Shown here piece by piece: positions 1 to 7,918 of a DNA stretch of 64,000 bases (positions are counted from its first letter, which is position 1; every line of letters starts with the position of its first letter). Under the pieces are notes generated by a model. The model saw nothing but the letters and a program-made list of their open reading frames with translations. It made no database searches and was not told the origin of the DNA. The stretch comes from Cupriavidus pauculus (lineage in GTDB: Bacteria; Pseudomonadota; Gammaproteobacteria; Burkholderiales; Burkholderiaceae): the NCBI RefSeq assembly GCF_008693385.1, contig NZ_CP044067.1, positions 248,001 to 312,000 on the forward strand. The letters run 5' to 3'. A program made the position numbers and the translations under genes.

Positions 1-724
1 GCCGGATGGCTATACGCTCGGCATGGCCGGCACCGGTGCCATGGTCTATGCGCCGTTTATCTCGCCCAAGATGCCGTTCGACGCGCTCAAGGACGTCACC
101 TACCTGACCACGATGGTCTCGACGCCCAATCTGCTCGTCGTCAGCGCGAACTCCCCGTTCAAGACGGCCGCCGACCTCATGGCCGCCGCGAAGCGCGAGC
201 CGGATAAGTACACCGTCGCCTCCGCCGGCGTGGGCAGCAGCACCCATGTGGTCGGCGCGCTGTTTCAGCGCGAAGCGGGCATCAAGCTGCGTCACGTGCC
301 GTACAAGGGCGGCGCGCCCGCCGTGCAGGACCTGATTGGCGGCCAGGTGGACATGTTTATCGCCGAAGTCCCCGCCGTGGCGCATCTGATCAAGGCCGGC
401 AAGCTGCGCGGCCTGATGGTCACCGACAGCAAGCGGCTTGCCGCGTTGCCCGACGTGCCGACCGCGGCCGACGTGGGCCTGCCCAAGGTGCTCGCCGCCG
501 GCGCGTACGGCATCGTGGCGCCGCACGGCCTGCCCAACGATATCGCCGCGAAGATCGTGGAAGCGGCCACCGCCGCGCTGCGGACGCCCGATGTCGTGGA
601 GAAATTCGCGGAGCAGGGCGGCATCGCGCAGTCCAGCACGCCCGATGCGTATCGCAATCAGGTCAAGGCCGAACAGGGGCGTTGGGGTCCGATTATCAAG
701 GCGGCCGGCATCACCGCGGAATAG
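1..724 (+). CDS. Bug/TctC-family solute receptor, 5' truncated by window edge
   Basis: This is the C-terminal part of a tripartite tricarboxylate transporter receptor (Bug family), a periplasmic protein that binds carboxylates or other small organics. The reading frame is open from base 2, so the gene starts before the window. The visible N-terminus PDGYTLGM is the family's conserved PDGYTL segment, followed by the typical HVPYKGGAPA ligand loop and DVPTAAD near the C-terminus. No TctA/TctB membrane genes are visible, which is usual for orphan Bug proteins of Burkholderiales. It is followed after 40 bp by a nitronate monooxygenase gene on the same strand, so it probably supplies the substrate sensor or binder for the downstream acyl-CoA operon (inference). 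Confidence 0.9.
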   Translation, partial: PDGYTLGMAGTGAMVYAPFISPKMPFDALKDVTYLTTMVSTPNLLVVSANSPFKTAADLMAAAKREPDKYTVASAGVGSSTHVVGALFQREAGIKLRHVPYKGGAPAVQDLIGGQVDMFIAEVPAVAHLIKAGKLRGLMVTDSKRLAALPDVPTAADVGLPKVLAAGAYGIVAPHGLPNDIAAKIVEAATAALRTPDVVEKFAEQGGIAQSSTPDAYRNQVKAEQGRWGPIIKAAGITAE

Positions 725-764
725 CGTCACACGTTTCTACACGGGAATCGAGAGGAACCGATAC

Positions 765-1721
765 ATGAGCTTCAAGACGCGCATCACCGAACTGCTCGGG
801 ATCCGCTACCCCATCATCCAGGCTGGCATGAGCTGGGCCTCCTCCAGTTCCCGCCTCTCTGGCGAGGTATCCCGGGCCGGCGGCCTCGGCGTGATCGCCG
901 CGGGACCGATGCGTCCCGACGACCTGCGTCGCGCGATCCGCGAAGTGCGCGAGATCACCGATGCGCCGTTCGCGGTCAATGTCGCGCTGTACAACAAGCG
1001 CGCGGCCGAGCATCTGCAGATCGTGCTGGACGAACACGTGCCCGTGCTGATCGCCTCGCAGGGCAGCCCGCGCGAGCATATCGCGCGCTTCCAGGCCGCA
1101 GGCGTCAAGTGGCTGCATGTCGTCGCCCACCCCGACCACGCACGCAAGGCCGCCGACGCGGGGGTCGATGGCCTCGTGGTGGTCGGGGGCGAAGCCGGCG
1201 GCCACCCGCCGCCGAGCGGCACCAGCACGCTCGTACTCGTGCGCCTGATCGCGCGTGCGGTCAACCTGCCGATCGTCGCGGGCGGCGGGATTGCCGACGG
1301 CGCGGGTGTCGCGGCCGTACTGTGCCTCGGTGCCGATGCGGCACAGCTGGGCACGCGCTTCCTGCTGACGCCCGAGGCCTCGCTGCACGATGCCTACAAG
1401 GACAAGGTGCTCGGCGCCGGCGTCGGCGACACCACGCTCGTGGGCTGGCGCGGCCTGCCCATCCGCGCCGTGCGTAACGCGTTCACGGCCGAATACGAGG
1501 CCGCCGAGCGCGAAGGACAACCGCGTGAAGCGCTCGAGGCGCTGTTCGGCAGCCGCTCGCTGCGCATGGCCGCCGTCGATGGCGACGTGGAGCAAGGCAA
1601 GGTCGAAGCCGGCCAAAGCGCGGCGCTGATCGACGAACTGGTGCCGGCGGCGACGCTGGTCGAACGCATCGTGGCGGAGACGCGCGAGGCGATGGCGAAC
1701 ATTGCAGGATTATCGAGGTAA
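765..1721 (+). CDS. nitronate monooxygenase / 2-nitropropane dioxygenase-like flavoprotein
   Basis: A 318-aa FMN-dependent TIM-barrel enzyme of the nitronate monooxygenase family, which oxidises alkyl nitronates or acts as an NAD(P)H:flavin oxidoreductase. The sequence shows the N-terminal RYPIIQAGMSW substrate/FMN segment (about residues 14-24), the GGEAGGHPPP loop with the family's catalytic-type His147, and the phosphate-binding PIVAGGGIADG segment near residue 175. I start at ATG 765 (MSFKTRITELLG), not at the longer in-frame opening at 438, because family homology begins there and the upstream residues overlap the receptor gene out of frame. Six bases separate it from the following enoyl-CoA hydratase, so it is co-transcribed. 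Family members in fatty-acid-type operons often have unknown physiological substrates. Confidence 0.87.
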   Translation: MSFKTRITELLGIRYPIIQAGMSWASSSSRLSGEVSRAGGLGVIAAGPMRPDDLRRAIREVREITDAPFAVNVALYNKRAAEHLQIVLDEHVPVLIASQGSPREHIARFQAAGVKWLHVVAHPDHARKAADAGVDGLVVVGGEAGGHPPPSGTSTLVLVRLIARAVNLPIVAGGGIADGAGVAAVLCLGADAAQLGTRFLLTPEASLHDAYKDKVLGAGVGDTTLVGWRGLPIRAVRNAFTAEYEAAEREGQPREALEALFGSRSLRMAAVDGDVEQGKVEAGQSAALIDELVPAATLVERIVAETREAMANIAGLSR

Positions 1722-1726
1722 GAACC

Positions 1727-2458
1727 ATGAACGAACTGCTGATCGAAGACGTGGGTCAGGTCCGCGTGCTGCGCATGAACCGGCCCGAGAAGCGCAATGC
1801 GCTCAACAACGCGCTGACCCGCGCGCTCGTCGATGCGCTGGCCGCTGCCGAAGCCGACGACACCGTGCACGTGGTGGTGCTTACCGGCAACGGCGCCGCA
1901 TTCTGCGCGGGCGCCGATATCACCGAGTTCAAGGACCTGACGCCCGACCAGATGTCGCGCGTGGAAGAGCGCGCGGAACTCACGATGCAATTGCACCTGA
2001 GCGTATCGCGCATGAGCAAGCCCGTTATCGCGGCGATCAACGGCTTCGCAATGGGCGGCGGCGCGGGGCTGGCCATCGCCTGCGATCTCGCCATCGCGGG
2101 CCGCTCGGCGCGCCTCGGCTATCCGGAAGTCAAGCACGGGATCGTCGCGGCCATCGTGCTGCCGAACCTCACGCGCCAGATCGGCCGCAAGGCGGCGTTC
2201 CACCTCGTGGCGACCGGGGAGACCATCGATGCGGAACGCGCGGTGGAACTGGGCATGGTGAACGCGGTCCACGACGACGCGGTGCTGATGGACGAAGCGA
2301 TGGCCATGGCCAGCCGGATGGCCGCGGTCAGCCGCGCCGCGATGGCCACCACCAAGAAAACGTTCCACGAGGTTGTCGACCTGCCGCTCGCGCAGGGCCT
2401 CGAAGTGGGCCGCGAAGCGAACAAGCGCATGCGCAGTTTCGTGCGGACGGAACGGTAA
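1727..2458 (+). CDS. enoyl-CoA hydratase/isomerase family protein
   Basis: A 243-aa crotonase-fold protein. The two oxyanion-hole segments are visible: GAAFCAGADI near residues 57-66 and GFAMGGGAGLAIACD near 106-120. The acid/base Glu region is YPEVKHGI (132-139). Crotonases hydrate, isomerise or cleave acyl-CoA thioesters; the exact reaction cannot be read from sequence. The gene sits 5 bp after the nitronate monooxygenase and 6 bp before a CaiB-type CoA-transferase, inside one operon. A second, only distantly similar crotonase follows at 3689, which suggests two consecutive hydration/isomerisation steps in the same pathway. Confidence 0.9.
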   Translation: MNELLIEDVGQVRVLRMNRPEKRNALNNALTRALVDALAAAEADDTVHVVVLTGNGAAFCAGADITEFKDLTPDQMSRVEERAELTMQLHLSVSRMSKPVIAAINGFAMGGGAGLAIACDLAIAGRSARLGYPEVKHGIVAAIVLPNLTRQIGRKAAFHLVATGETIDAERAVELGMVNAVHDDAVLMDEAMAMASRMAAVSRAAMATTKKTFHEVVDLPLAQGLEVGREANKRMRSFVRTER

Positions 2459-2464
2459 CGCGCC

Positions 2465-3676
2465 ATGGCCAGGCCACTCGAGCACATCACGATCCTCGAC
2501 CTGTCGCGGGTCCTCGCCTGTCCGTTCGCCTCGATGATTCTCGCCGAGCTCGGCGCAAACGTCATCAAGGTGGAGCAGCCCGGCACAGGGGACGAGACGC
2601 GCAGCTTCGAGCCGCGCGTGGAAGGGAAGGACGCCGGCCATCGCGGCAGCGAGAGCGCGTACTACATGGCGTTCAACCGCAGCAAGCAATCGATCACCGT
2701 CAATCTGCGCAGCGAGCAGGGCCAGCAGATCGTGCGCGATCTCGCCGCCGGCGTGGATGTGGTCATCGAGAACTTTCCCGTCGGCACGCTCAAACGGTAC
2801 GGCCTCGACGCGGACAGGCTGCGCGAGATCAACCCGAAACTGGTCTACCTGTCATGCACAGGGTTCGGCCAGACCGGGCCGTATGCCTCGCGCAAGGGCT
2901 ACGACACGGTGTTCCAGGCGATGGGCGGCATCATGAGCCTGACCGGCGAGCGCGATGGCGGACCGGTCAAACCGGGCCTGCCCGTCGCGGATCTGACGTC
3001 GGGGCTGTGGGCCGCCATCGCGCTGCTGTCGGCGCTGGAGGGGCGCAGCGCGACGGGGCAGGGGTGCCATATCGATCTGTCCATGTTCGACGCGCAGGTC
3101 AGCCTGCTCACGCTGGCGGCCGCGCGCTGGTTCGCGCTGAACGAGGTACCGCCGCGCCTGGGCACCGAGCATCCGGGCCGCGTGCCGTCGGCAAGCTTCC
3201 AGGCGGAAGGCGGCCGCTGGCTCCATATCACCGCGAGCGACCAGCACTGGACGCCGTTGTGCGGCGTGCTTGGGATCGAAGCATGGGGCGCCGATCCCGC
3301 GTTGCAGACCAATGCGGGCCGCGTGGAGAACCGCGACGAGGTCATGCGCCATCTGACCAAGGCCATTGCCGCATGGGACCGCGACGCGCTGTGCGACGCG
3401 ATGGAGGCGGCCGGCGTCCCGGCGGGCCCGATCAACGCGGTGGACGAAGTCCTCGCCGATCCGCACGTGAAGGCGCGCGGCATGGTCGCGCATTTCGATC
3501 ACCCTGAGATTGGCACGTTTCCGGCGCTGCCCGTGCCGCTGCGGTTCGACGGCTGGGACGACCCCCTCGTCGGCCGGCCACCGCTGCTGGGCGAGCATAC
3601 GGAAACCGTGCTGCGCGAGCGGCTGGGCATGGACGCGGAACGCGTGCGCGCGCTGCGCGAGGCGAAGGCAATCTGA
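2465..3676 (+). CDS. CaiB/BaiF family (class III) CoA-transferase
   Basis: A 403-aa class III CoA-transferase that moves CoA between carboxylic acids through an enzyme-bound aspartyl-CoA intermediate. It opens with the diagnostic LEHITILDLSRVLACPF motif, and has ENFPVGTLKRYGLD and SCTGFGQTGPYASRKGYD typical of the family. The catalytic Asp lies in the latter segment or just downstream. Length matches the family. It is embedded between two crotonase genes with only 6- and 12-bp gaps. Having both this transferase and an acyl-CoA synthetase in one operon suggests two separate activation events, for example a monocarboxylate and a dicarboxylate intermediate (inference). Confidence 0.92.
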   Translation: MARPLEHITILDLSRVLACPFASMILAELGANVIKVEQPGTGDETRSFEPRVEGKDAGHRGSESAYYMAFNRSKQSITVNLRSEQGQQIVRDLAAGVDVVIENFPVGTLKRYGLDADRLREINPKLVYLSCTGFGQTGPYASRKGYDTVFQAMGGIMSLTGERDGGPVKPGLPVADLTSGLWAAIALLSALEGRSATGQGCHIDLSMFDAQVSLLTLAAARWFALNEVPPRLGTEHPGRVPSASFQAEGGRWLHITASDQHWTPLCGVLGIEAWGADPALQTNAGRVENRDEVMRHLTKAIAAWDRDALCDAMEAAGVPAGPINAVDEVLADPHVKARGMVAHFDHPEIGTFPALPVPLRFDGWDDPLVGRPPLLGEHTETVLRERLGMDAERVRALREAKAI

Positions 3677-3688
3677 GCAGGACATATC

Positions 3689-4483
3689 ATGACCGACACC
3701 ACCTTATCCGCCGCTGAAGCGCCGGCCGTGCTGTATGCCGTCGATGCCGGCATCGCCACCATCACGCTGAACCGGCCCGAAAGCCGCAATGCATTGAACC
3801 TCGCCATGTGCGAAGGCCTCCAGCGCGCCGCCGCCACCGCGGCAGCCGACCCCGACGTACGTGTCGTGCTCGTGCGCGGCGCCGGCCCCGCATTCTGCGC
3901 GGGCGCGGACCTCAAGGAACGCAAGACGATGGACGAGGCGCAGGTGCTCGCCCGCCGCATGCGCGGCTTCTTCGCGTATGACGCGCTGGAAGCCCTGCCG
4001 ATGCCCACGATCGCCGTGGTCGAAGGCGCTGCGGCCGGATCGGGAGTAGAGATCACCGCTGCCTGCGACGTTGCCATCGCCACGCCGGATGCCGCGTTCT
4101 GGACGCCGGAGGCGCAATGGGGCACCGTGGGCGCGACGCAGCGGCTTGCGCGCATCGTCGGCAAGCGGCTGGCCAAGGACATGATGTTCACGGGCCGACG
4201 GCTGACCGCCGCGGACGCACTGGAAGCGGGCCTCGTCACGCGCATCGTCGCGCGCGACGGTATCGACGCGGAGGTGGCAGGCATGGCCGCCTCCATCGCC
4301 AAGGCGCCGCCGCTGGGCATGCGGCTGGCCAAGCGTTGCATCGACCGTGGCATCGAGCTCGGTCCGCGCGGCGCGCTGGCCGAGGAGCTGCTGGCCATCG
4401 AAGAGAATCTGTCGCGCTCCGACTGGCGCTCGGGCATCAGCGGATTCAGCCGTACCGGTCAGTCGCAGGGAGGCGAAGCATGA
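3689..4483 (+). CDS. enoyl-CoA hydratase-related protein
   Basis: A 264-aa crotonase-fold protein. The first oxyanion-hole segment is GPAFCAGADLKER and the second is EGAAAGSGVEITAACDVAIA, with WTPEAQWGTVGATQRL in the acid/base region. It starts with a 15-residue extension ahead of the usual AVLYAVDAGIATITLNRPE core. The stop overlaps the start of the acyl-CoA synthetase gene by 4 bp (ATGA), which implies translational coupling. Together with the crotonase at 1727 it gives the operon two different hydratase/isomerase activities. Confidence 0.9.
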   Translation: MTDTTLSAAEAPAVLYAVDAGIATITLNRPESRNALNLAMCEGLQRAAATAAADPDVRVVLVRGAGPAFCAGADLKERKTMDEAQVLARRMRGFFAYDALEALPMPTIAVVEGAAAGSGVEITAACDVAIATPDAAFWTPEAQWGTVGATQRLARIVGKRLAKDMMFTGRRLTAADALEAGLVTRIVARDGIDAEVAGMAASIAKAPPLGMRLAKRCIDRGIELGPRGALAEELLAIEENLSRSDWRSGISGFSRTGQSQGGEA

Positions 4484-6093
4484 GCTGGGAACCCCGTACC
4501 CTGTCCGCCGTGCTGGCATTGCAGGCCAGCCAGCGCGGCACGCAGCGCGCGCTCGTCACGCCCGCCGGCGCGACCATGTGGCGCCAGCTGGAGATCCAGG
4601 CCCGTCGCGTGGCCCGCGCGTTGCTCGCACGCGGCATTCGGCGCGGCGACTTTGTCGGGCTGCTGTGCGGCAACGACGATCATTGGGTCGCCAGCTTCTA
4701 TGGCGCGGCGATGATCGGCGCGGTCACGGTGCCCGTCAACACGCGCTTCAAGGCCGACGAGATCGCCTATTGCCTGCGGCAATCGGATGTGCGGCTGCTG
4801 ATTCTGGCCGATCGCTTTCTCAAGATCGACTTCATGGCCTACCTCCGCGAGGCCGAGCCCGCCGTCGATCGCGCACTGCCGGGCCAGTCGCTGCCGCTGC
4901 TGGGCCATGTGGTGGCGATCGGCGACGACGTGCCGCGCGCGGGCCTCGGGTGGGAGGCATTCCTGGCCGATGGCGACGTGGTTTCCGACAACGAACTCGA
5001 CGCCGCGATGCAGGCCGTGGTTCCCGACGATCTGCTGCTGATCCAGTTCACATCGGGCACCACCGCGCATCCCAAGGGCGTGATGCTCACGCACGACAAC
5101 ATGCTGCGCAACGCGACGGCCGTGGGCGAGCGCCTTGGCATCGGTCCCGCCGATTGCTATTTCAACTGCCGACCGTTCTTTCATGTGGCGGGCTCCACGC
5201 TGTCGCTGCTGTGCGCGCTCTGCGCGGGCGCGAGCATCGCCACGCTGCCTACATTCGAGGCGGGCGCCGCACTGCGGATGCTCGATCAGGAGCGCTGCAC
5301 GTTTATCTCGGGCAACGAGACGCTGTTCCAGCTGCTGATCTCGCACGAGACCTTCGACCGCTCGCGCCTGCATCTGCGCGGCGGCTGGGCCGCGGCAGGT
5401 CCCGATACGATGCGGAAGATCATCGACGAGATGGGCATCGCGCGCATTTGCTGGGCCTATGGGCTGTCCGAAGCGTCGCCCAACGTCGTGCTCAACGACT
5501 GGCGCGACGACGAAGCATTGCGCGTGGGCGGTTTCGCGCTGCCGCACGACGGGGTGGGCGTGCGCATCGTCGATGACGCCACCGGGGCCGTCTGTGCCAC
5601 GGACGAGGTGGGCGAGATTCAGGTGAACGGCTGGGGCGTGATGCGCGGCTACTACAAGCAGCCCGAGGCGAATGCCAGGGTGTTTACCGCCGACGGCTGG
5701 CTGCGCACCGGCGACCTGGGCGCGCTGCGTGCCGACGGGCGCCTGCGTCTGGTCGGCCGGCTCAAGGATGTGTTTCGCGTCGGCGGGGAGAACGTCGCGC
5801 CGGCCGAGGTGGAGCAGGTGTTGCTGTCGCATCCGGCCGTCGCGTCGGCACAGGTCGTCGGCGTGCCGGACGCGCGCCTCGGCGAAGTGCCGGCCGCATT
5901 TGTCACGCTCAAGCCGGGCATGACGCTCGATGCGGAGGCATTGCTGGGCTGGTGCAAGCCGCGCATGGCCAATTTCCGGACGCCGCGCTATGCCGATGTC
6001 GTGGTGGATTTCGAGCGCATCGGCATGACCGCGAGCGGCAAGGTACAGAAGAACAAGCTGCGCGAGCATGCGATCGCGCGCTTTGGGCTTTGA
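4480..6093 (+). CDS. AMP-dependent acyl-CoA synthetase/ligase
   Basis: A 537-aa ANL-superfamily ligase that activates a carboxylic acid to its CoA thioester via an acyl-adenylate. Motif A3 is QFTSGTTAHPKG (residues 189-200), A5-like YGLSEASP follows, then GWLRTGDLG and the C-terminal SGKVQKNKLREH with the catalytic Lys near residue 524. The start at 4480 is set by the ATGA overlap with the preceding crotonase stop; the long in-frame extension to 4117 lies over that gene and is not coding. It is most similar in character to medium-chain or aromatic acid ligases, but the substrate cannot be called. Confidence 0.92.
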   Translation: MSWEPRTLSAVLALQASQRGTQRALVTPAGATMWRQLEIQARRVARALLARGIRRGDFVGLLCGNDDHWVASFYGAAMIGAVTVPVNTRFKADEIAYCLRQSDVRLLILADRFLKIDFMAYLREAEPAVDRALPGQSLPLLGHVVAIGDDVPRAGLGWEAFLADGDVVSDNELDAAMQAVVPDDLLLIQFTSGTTAHPKGVMLTHDNMLRNATAVGERLGIGPADCYFNCRPFFHVAGSTLSLLCALCAGASIATLPTFEAGAALRMLDQERCTFISGNETLFQLLISHETFDRSRLHLRGGWAAAGPDTMRKIIDEMGIARICWAYGLSEASPNVVLNDWRDDEALRVGGFALPHDGVGVRIVDDATGAVCATDEVGEIQVNGWGVMRGYYKQPEANARVFTADGWLRTGDLGALRADGRLRLVGRLKDVFRVGGENVAPAEVEQVLLSHPAVASAQVVGVPDARLGEVPAAFVTLKPGMTLDAEALLGWCKPRMANFRTPRYADVVVDFERIGMTASGKVQKNKLREHAIARFGL

Positions 6094-6105
6094 TTCCAAT
6101 ACCCC

Positions 6106-7086
6106 ATGACAAACGACCCCCATCTCGACAACGTCCCCGATGTCGGCAACGCTGAAGTCGTCCTCTGCGAATGCTTCGCCCGCGACGGACTGCAGCACGA
6201 GCCCGACTTCGTGCCGACCGATACCAAGGCCGCGCTGATCGACCGCTTCGCCGCGATCGGGTTTCCGCGCGTGGAAGCCACGTCGTATTCGAACCCCAAG
6301 GTCGTGCCGCAGTTCGGTGACGCGACGGCGCTGCTCCGCGCGCTGCCGCGCCGCGATGGCGTCATGTACAAGGCTACCTGCGCCAACGGCCATGCGGTGT
6401 CCCGCGCGCTGGCCGACCGCGCGGACGGTATCGGCGCGAACGAGGTGAGCCTGCTCGTCTCGGCCTCGTCCTCGCACTCCGAGCGCAACCTCAAGCGCAG
6501 CCGCGACGATCAATGGGAGAACGTTCGCGCGATGGCCGAGGCTGCGCGCGGCAACTTCCGCATGGTCGGCACCATCTCGGTGGCGTTCGGCTGCCCCTTC
6601 GAGGGCGCGGTGGACCCGCAGCAGGTGCTACGCGATGTAGGCCGCTTCCGCGATCTCGGCGTGACGCTGGTCACGCTCGGCGATACCACGGGCATGGCTA
6701 CGCCGCAGACGGTGCGCGCGCTGTTTCGCAAGATGCGGCGGGACTTTCCGGACGTCACGCCGATCGCGCATTTCCACGACACGCGCGCGACGGGGCTCGT
6801 CAACTATGTGGCGGCGCTGGAGGCGGGCGTGACCCACTTCGATTGCGCGATGGGCGGCGTGGGCGGCCATCCGGCCAAGGTGCAATACGGCGGCGGCCAT
6901 ACGGGCAATGTCTGCACCGAGGACTGGGTCGCGCTGCTCGATGCGATGGGCGTGCGGACCGGCATCGACCTCGACGGGATGCTCGAGGCCGGGCGCGCGT
7001 GCGAGGCCGTGCTTGGCCGTCAGCTCCACAGTCGCGTGCTGCGCAGCGGGCTCAATCCGCTGCGCGCGGCGTTACAGGCTGCCTGA
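6106..7086 (+). CDS. hydroxymethylglutaryl-CoA lyase-like protein (catalytic Cys replaced by His)
   Basis: A 326-aa DRE-TIM metallolyase of the HMG-CoA lyase family, which cleaves a 3-hydroxy-3-methylacyl-CoA by retro-Claisen chemistry. The RDGLQ motif (26-30) and the metal-binding HFHD (222-225) are intact. The family signature GGCPYA, carrying the mobile catalytic Cys, reads GGHPAK (253-258), so the Cys is His255. This variant therefore may use a different substrate or mechanism from genuine HMGCL. It is the last gene of the operon, 12 bp after the acyl-CoA synthetase, and its 3' end overlaps the convergent MarR gene by 15 bp. Confidence 0.85.
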   Translation: MTNDPHLDNVPDVGNAEVVLCECFARDGLQHEPDFVPTDTKAALIDRFAAIGFPRVEATSYSNPKVVPQFGDATALLRALPRRDGVMYKATCANGHAVSRALADRADGIGANEVSLLVSASSSHSERNLKRSRDDQWENVRAMAEAARGNFRMVGTISVAFGCPFEGAVDPQQVLRDVGRFRDLGVTLVTLGDTTGMATPQTVRALFRKMRRDFPDVTPIAHFHDTRATGLVNYVAALEAGVTHFDCAMGGVGGHPAKVQYGGGHTGNVCTEDWVALLDAMGVRTGIDLDGMLEAGRACEAVLGRQLHSRVLRSGLNPLRAALQAA

Positions 7087-7770
7087 TCCGCCCGGCTCGC
7101 CCACGAGCCGGTTCAGCCGCGAGACCAGCGAGCGGATCTCGGCAAGATCGAGGTCCGCGCCGCCGCCCGTTTCCACCGGCGTGGTGCCGGCCACGGGACC
7201 CTGCGGATCGCCCTCGTCATCCTCGTCGGTGGCGTCGCCGGCCGCCGCACGCCGCTCTTCGTCGAGCACATCGCGCGCGCTCGTGGTCAGCACCGCCAGC
7301 ATCTCCATCAGCATCTTCCTCTGCTCGGGGCTCAGCGGCCGCAGCAGCCGTTCGTTGCGCGCATTCGCGTCGACGATCACCTTGCGATAGAGCGCGTCTC
7401 CGGCCTTGGTCAGGCTCAGCAGCACCGCGCGCGCATCGGTATCGCTGCGCGCGCTGACGATCAATCCGCGTTCGATCAACGCCGACACGGTACGGCTCGC
7501 ATAGCTCTTGTCGAGCGCGGCACGGCGCGCGAGCTCCTTCAGCGACAACGGCGCGTACGCGCCCAGCATGCCGATCGACCGCCATTCCAGCAGCGTCAGG
7601 CCGAACTTGCGTTGCACGCGCAGCGACGCACTGGCCGCCGAGAGCCCGGCGAGGTTGTGCAGGCGCGAGGAGAGCAGGTCCGTGATGATGCGCGGGGCAG
7701 CGACCGGGGCCGGGGCTGCGGCGGTCTTGCTCGCGGACTTGGCGGTCTTCGCGGACTTCGTTGCGCTCAT
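7072..7770 (-). CDS. MarR-family transcriptional regulator
   Basis: A 232-aa winged-helix MarR regulator. The core is recognisable from RKFGLTLLEWRSIGMLGAYAP through LKELARRAALDKSYASRTVSALIERGLI (recognition helix) and SARSDTDARAVLLSLTKAGDALY (wing). The protein carries a Lys/Ala-rich N-terminal extension of about 40 residues and an acidic Gly/Asp/Glu-rich C-terminal tail, both longer than a typical 150-aa MarR. I start at ATG 7770 (MSATKSAK); the frame stays open upstream but enters the promoter region. It is convergent with the acyl-CoA operon and divergent from the porin. A near-perfect inverted repeat 19 bp upstream of the start suggests autoregulation. Confidence 0.9.
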   Translation of the reverse strand: MSATKSAKTAKSASKTAAAPAPVAAPRIITDLLSSRLHNLAGLSAASASLRVQRKFGLTLLEWRSIGMLGAYAPLSLKELARRAALDKSYASRTVSALIERGLIVSARSDTDARAVLLSLTKAGDALYRKVIVDANARNERLLRPLSPEQRKMLMEMLAVLTTSARDVLDEERRAAAGDATDEDDEGDPQGPVAGTTPVETGGGADLDLAEIRSLVSRLNRLVGEPGGSGSL

Positions 7771-7788
7771 GGGGTACAGCTCCGAATG

Positions 7789-7803
7789 GTTGTCACTGTC
7801 AAC
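7789..7803. promoter_or_regulatory. candidate MarR operator (15-bp inverted repeat)
   Basis: GTTGTCACTGTCAAC is a 15-bp palindrome with one mismatched pair around a central C. It lies 19 bp upstream of the MarR start in the intergenic region shared with the porin. MarR dimers typically bind palindromes of this size in their own promoters, so this is the most likely self-binding site. The assignment is inferred from position and symmetry only. Confidence 0.4.
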
Positions 7804-7863
7804 GATTCTAACGCCATTGTCGCCGCCGAGACACATGGCTAACCCGAAGCTGCAACCATATAG

Positions 7864-7892
7864 TTTACGTTGTCCATCATGTGGTTTACATT
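7864..7892 (+). promoter_or_regulatory. candidate sigma-70 promoter of the porin gene
   Basis: TTTACG (7864-7869) and TACATT (7887-7892) are separated by 17 bp, each matching 4 of 6 consensus positions. A start point near 7899 would leave a leader of about 20 bases. A strong Shine-Dalgarno AGGAGG at 7908-7913 precedes the ATG at 7919 and decides that start. The two boxes sit inside a direct repeat, TAGTTTACGTT (7861-7871) and TGGTTTACATT (7882-7892), spaced exactly 21 bp. Confidence 0.45.
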
Positions 7893-7918
7893 CGAAACCA
7901 ATTTACAAGGAGGAGACA

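Noticed and set aside
438..764. Upstream extension of the nitronate monooxygenase frame
   Set aside because: It overlaps the Bug receptor gene out of frame, has low-complexity Arg/Pro/Ser composition, and family homology begins only at 765.
4459..6513. 684-codon minus-strand open frame
   Set aside because: Lies over the acyl-CoA synthetase and lyase genes in antisense and has the typical shadow composition.
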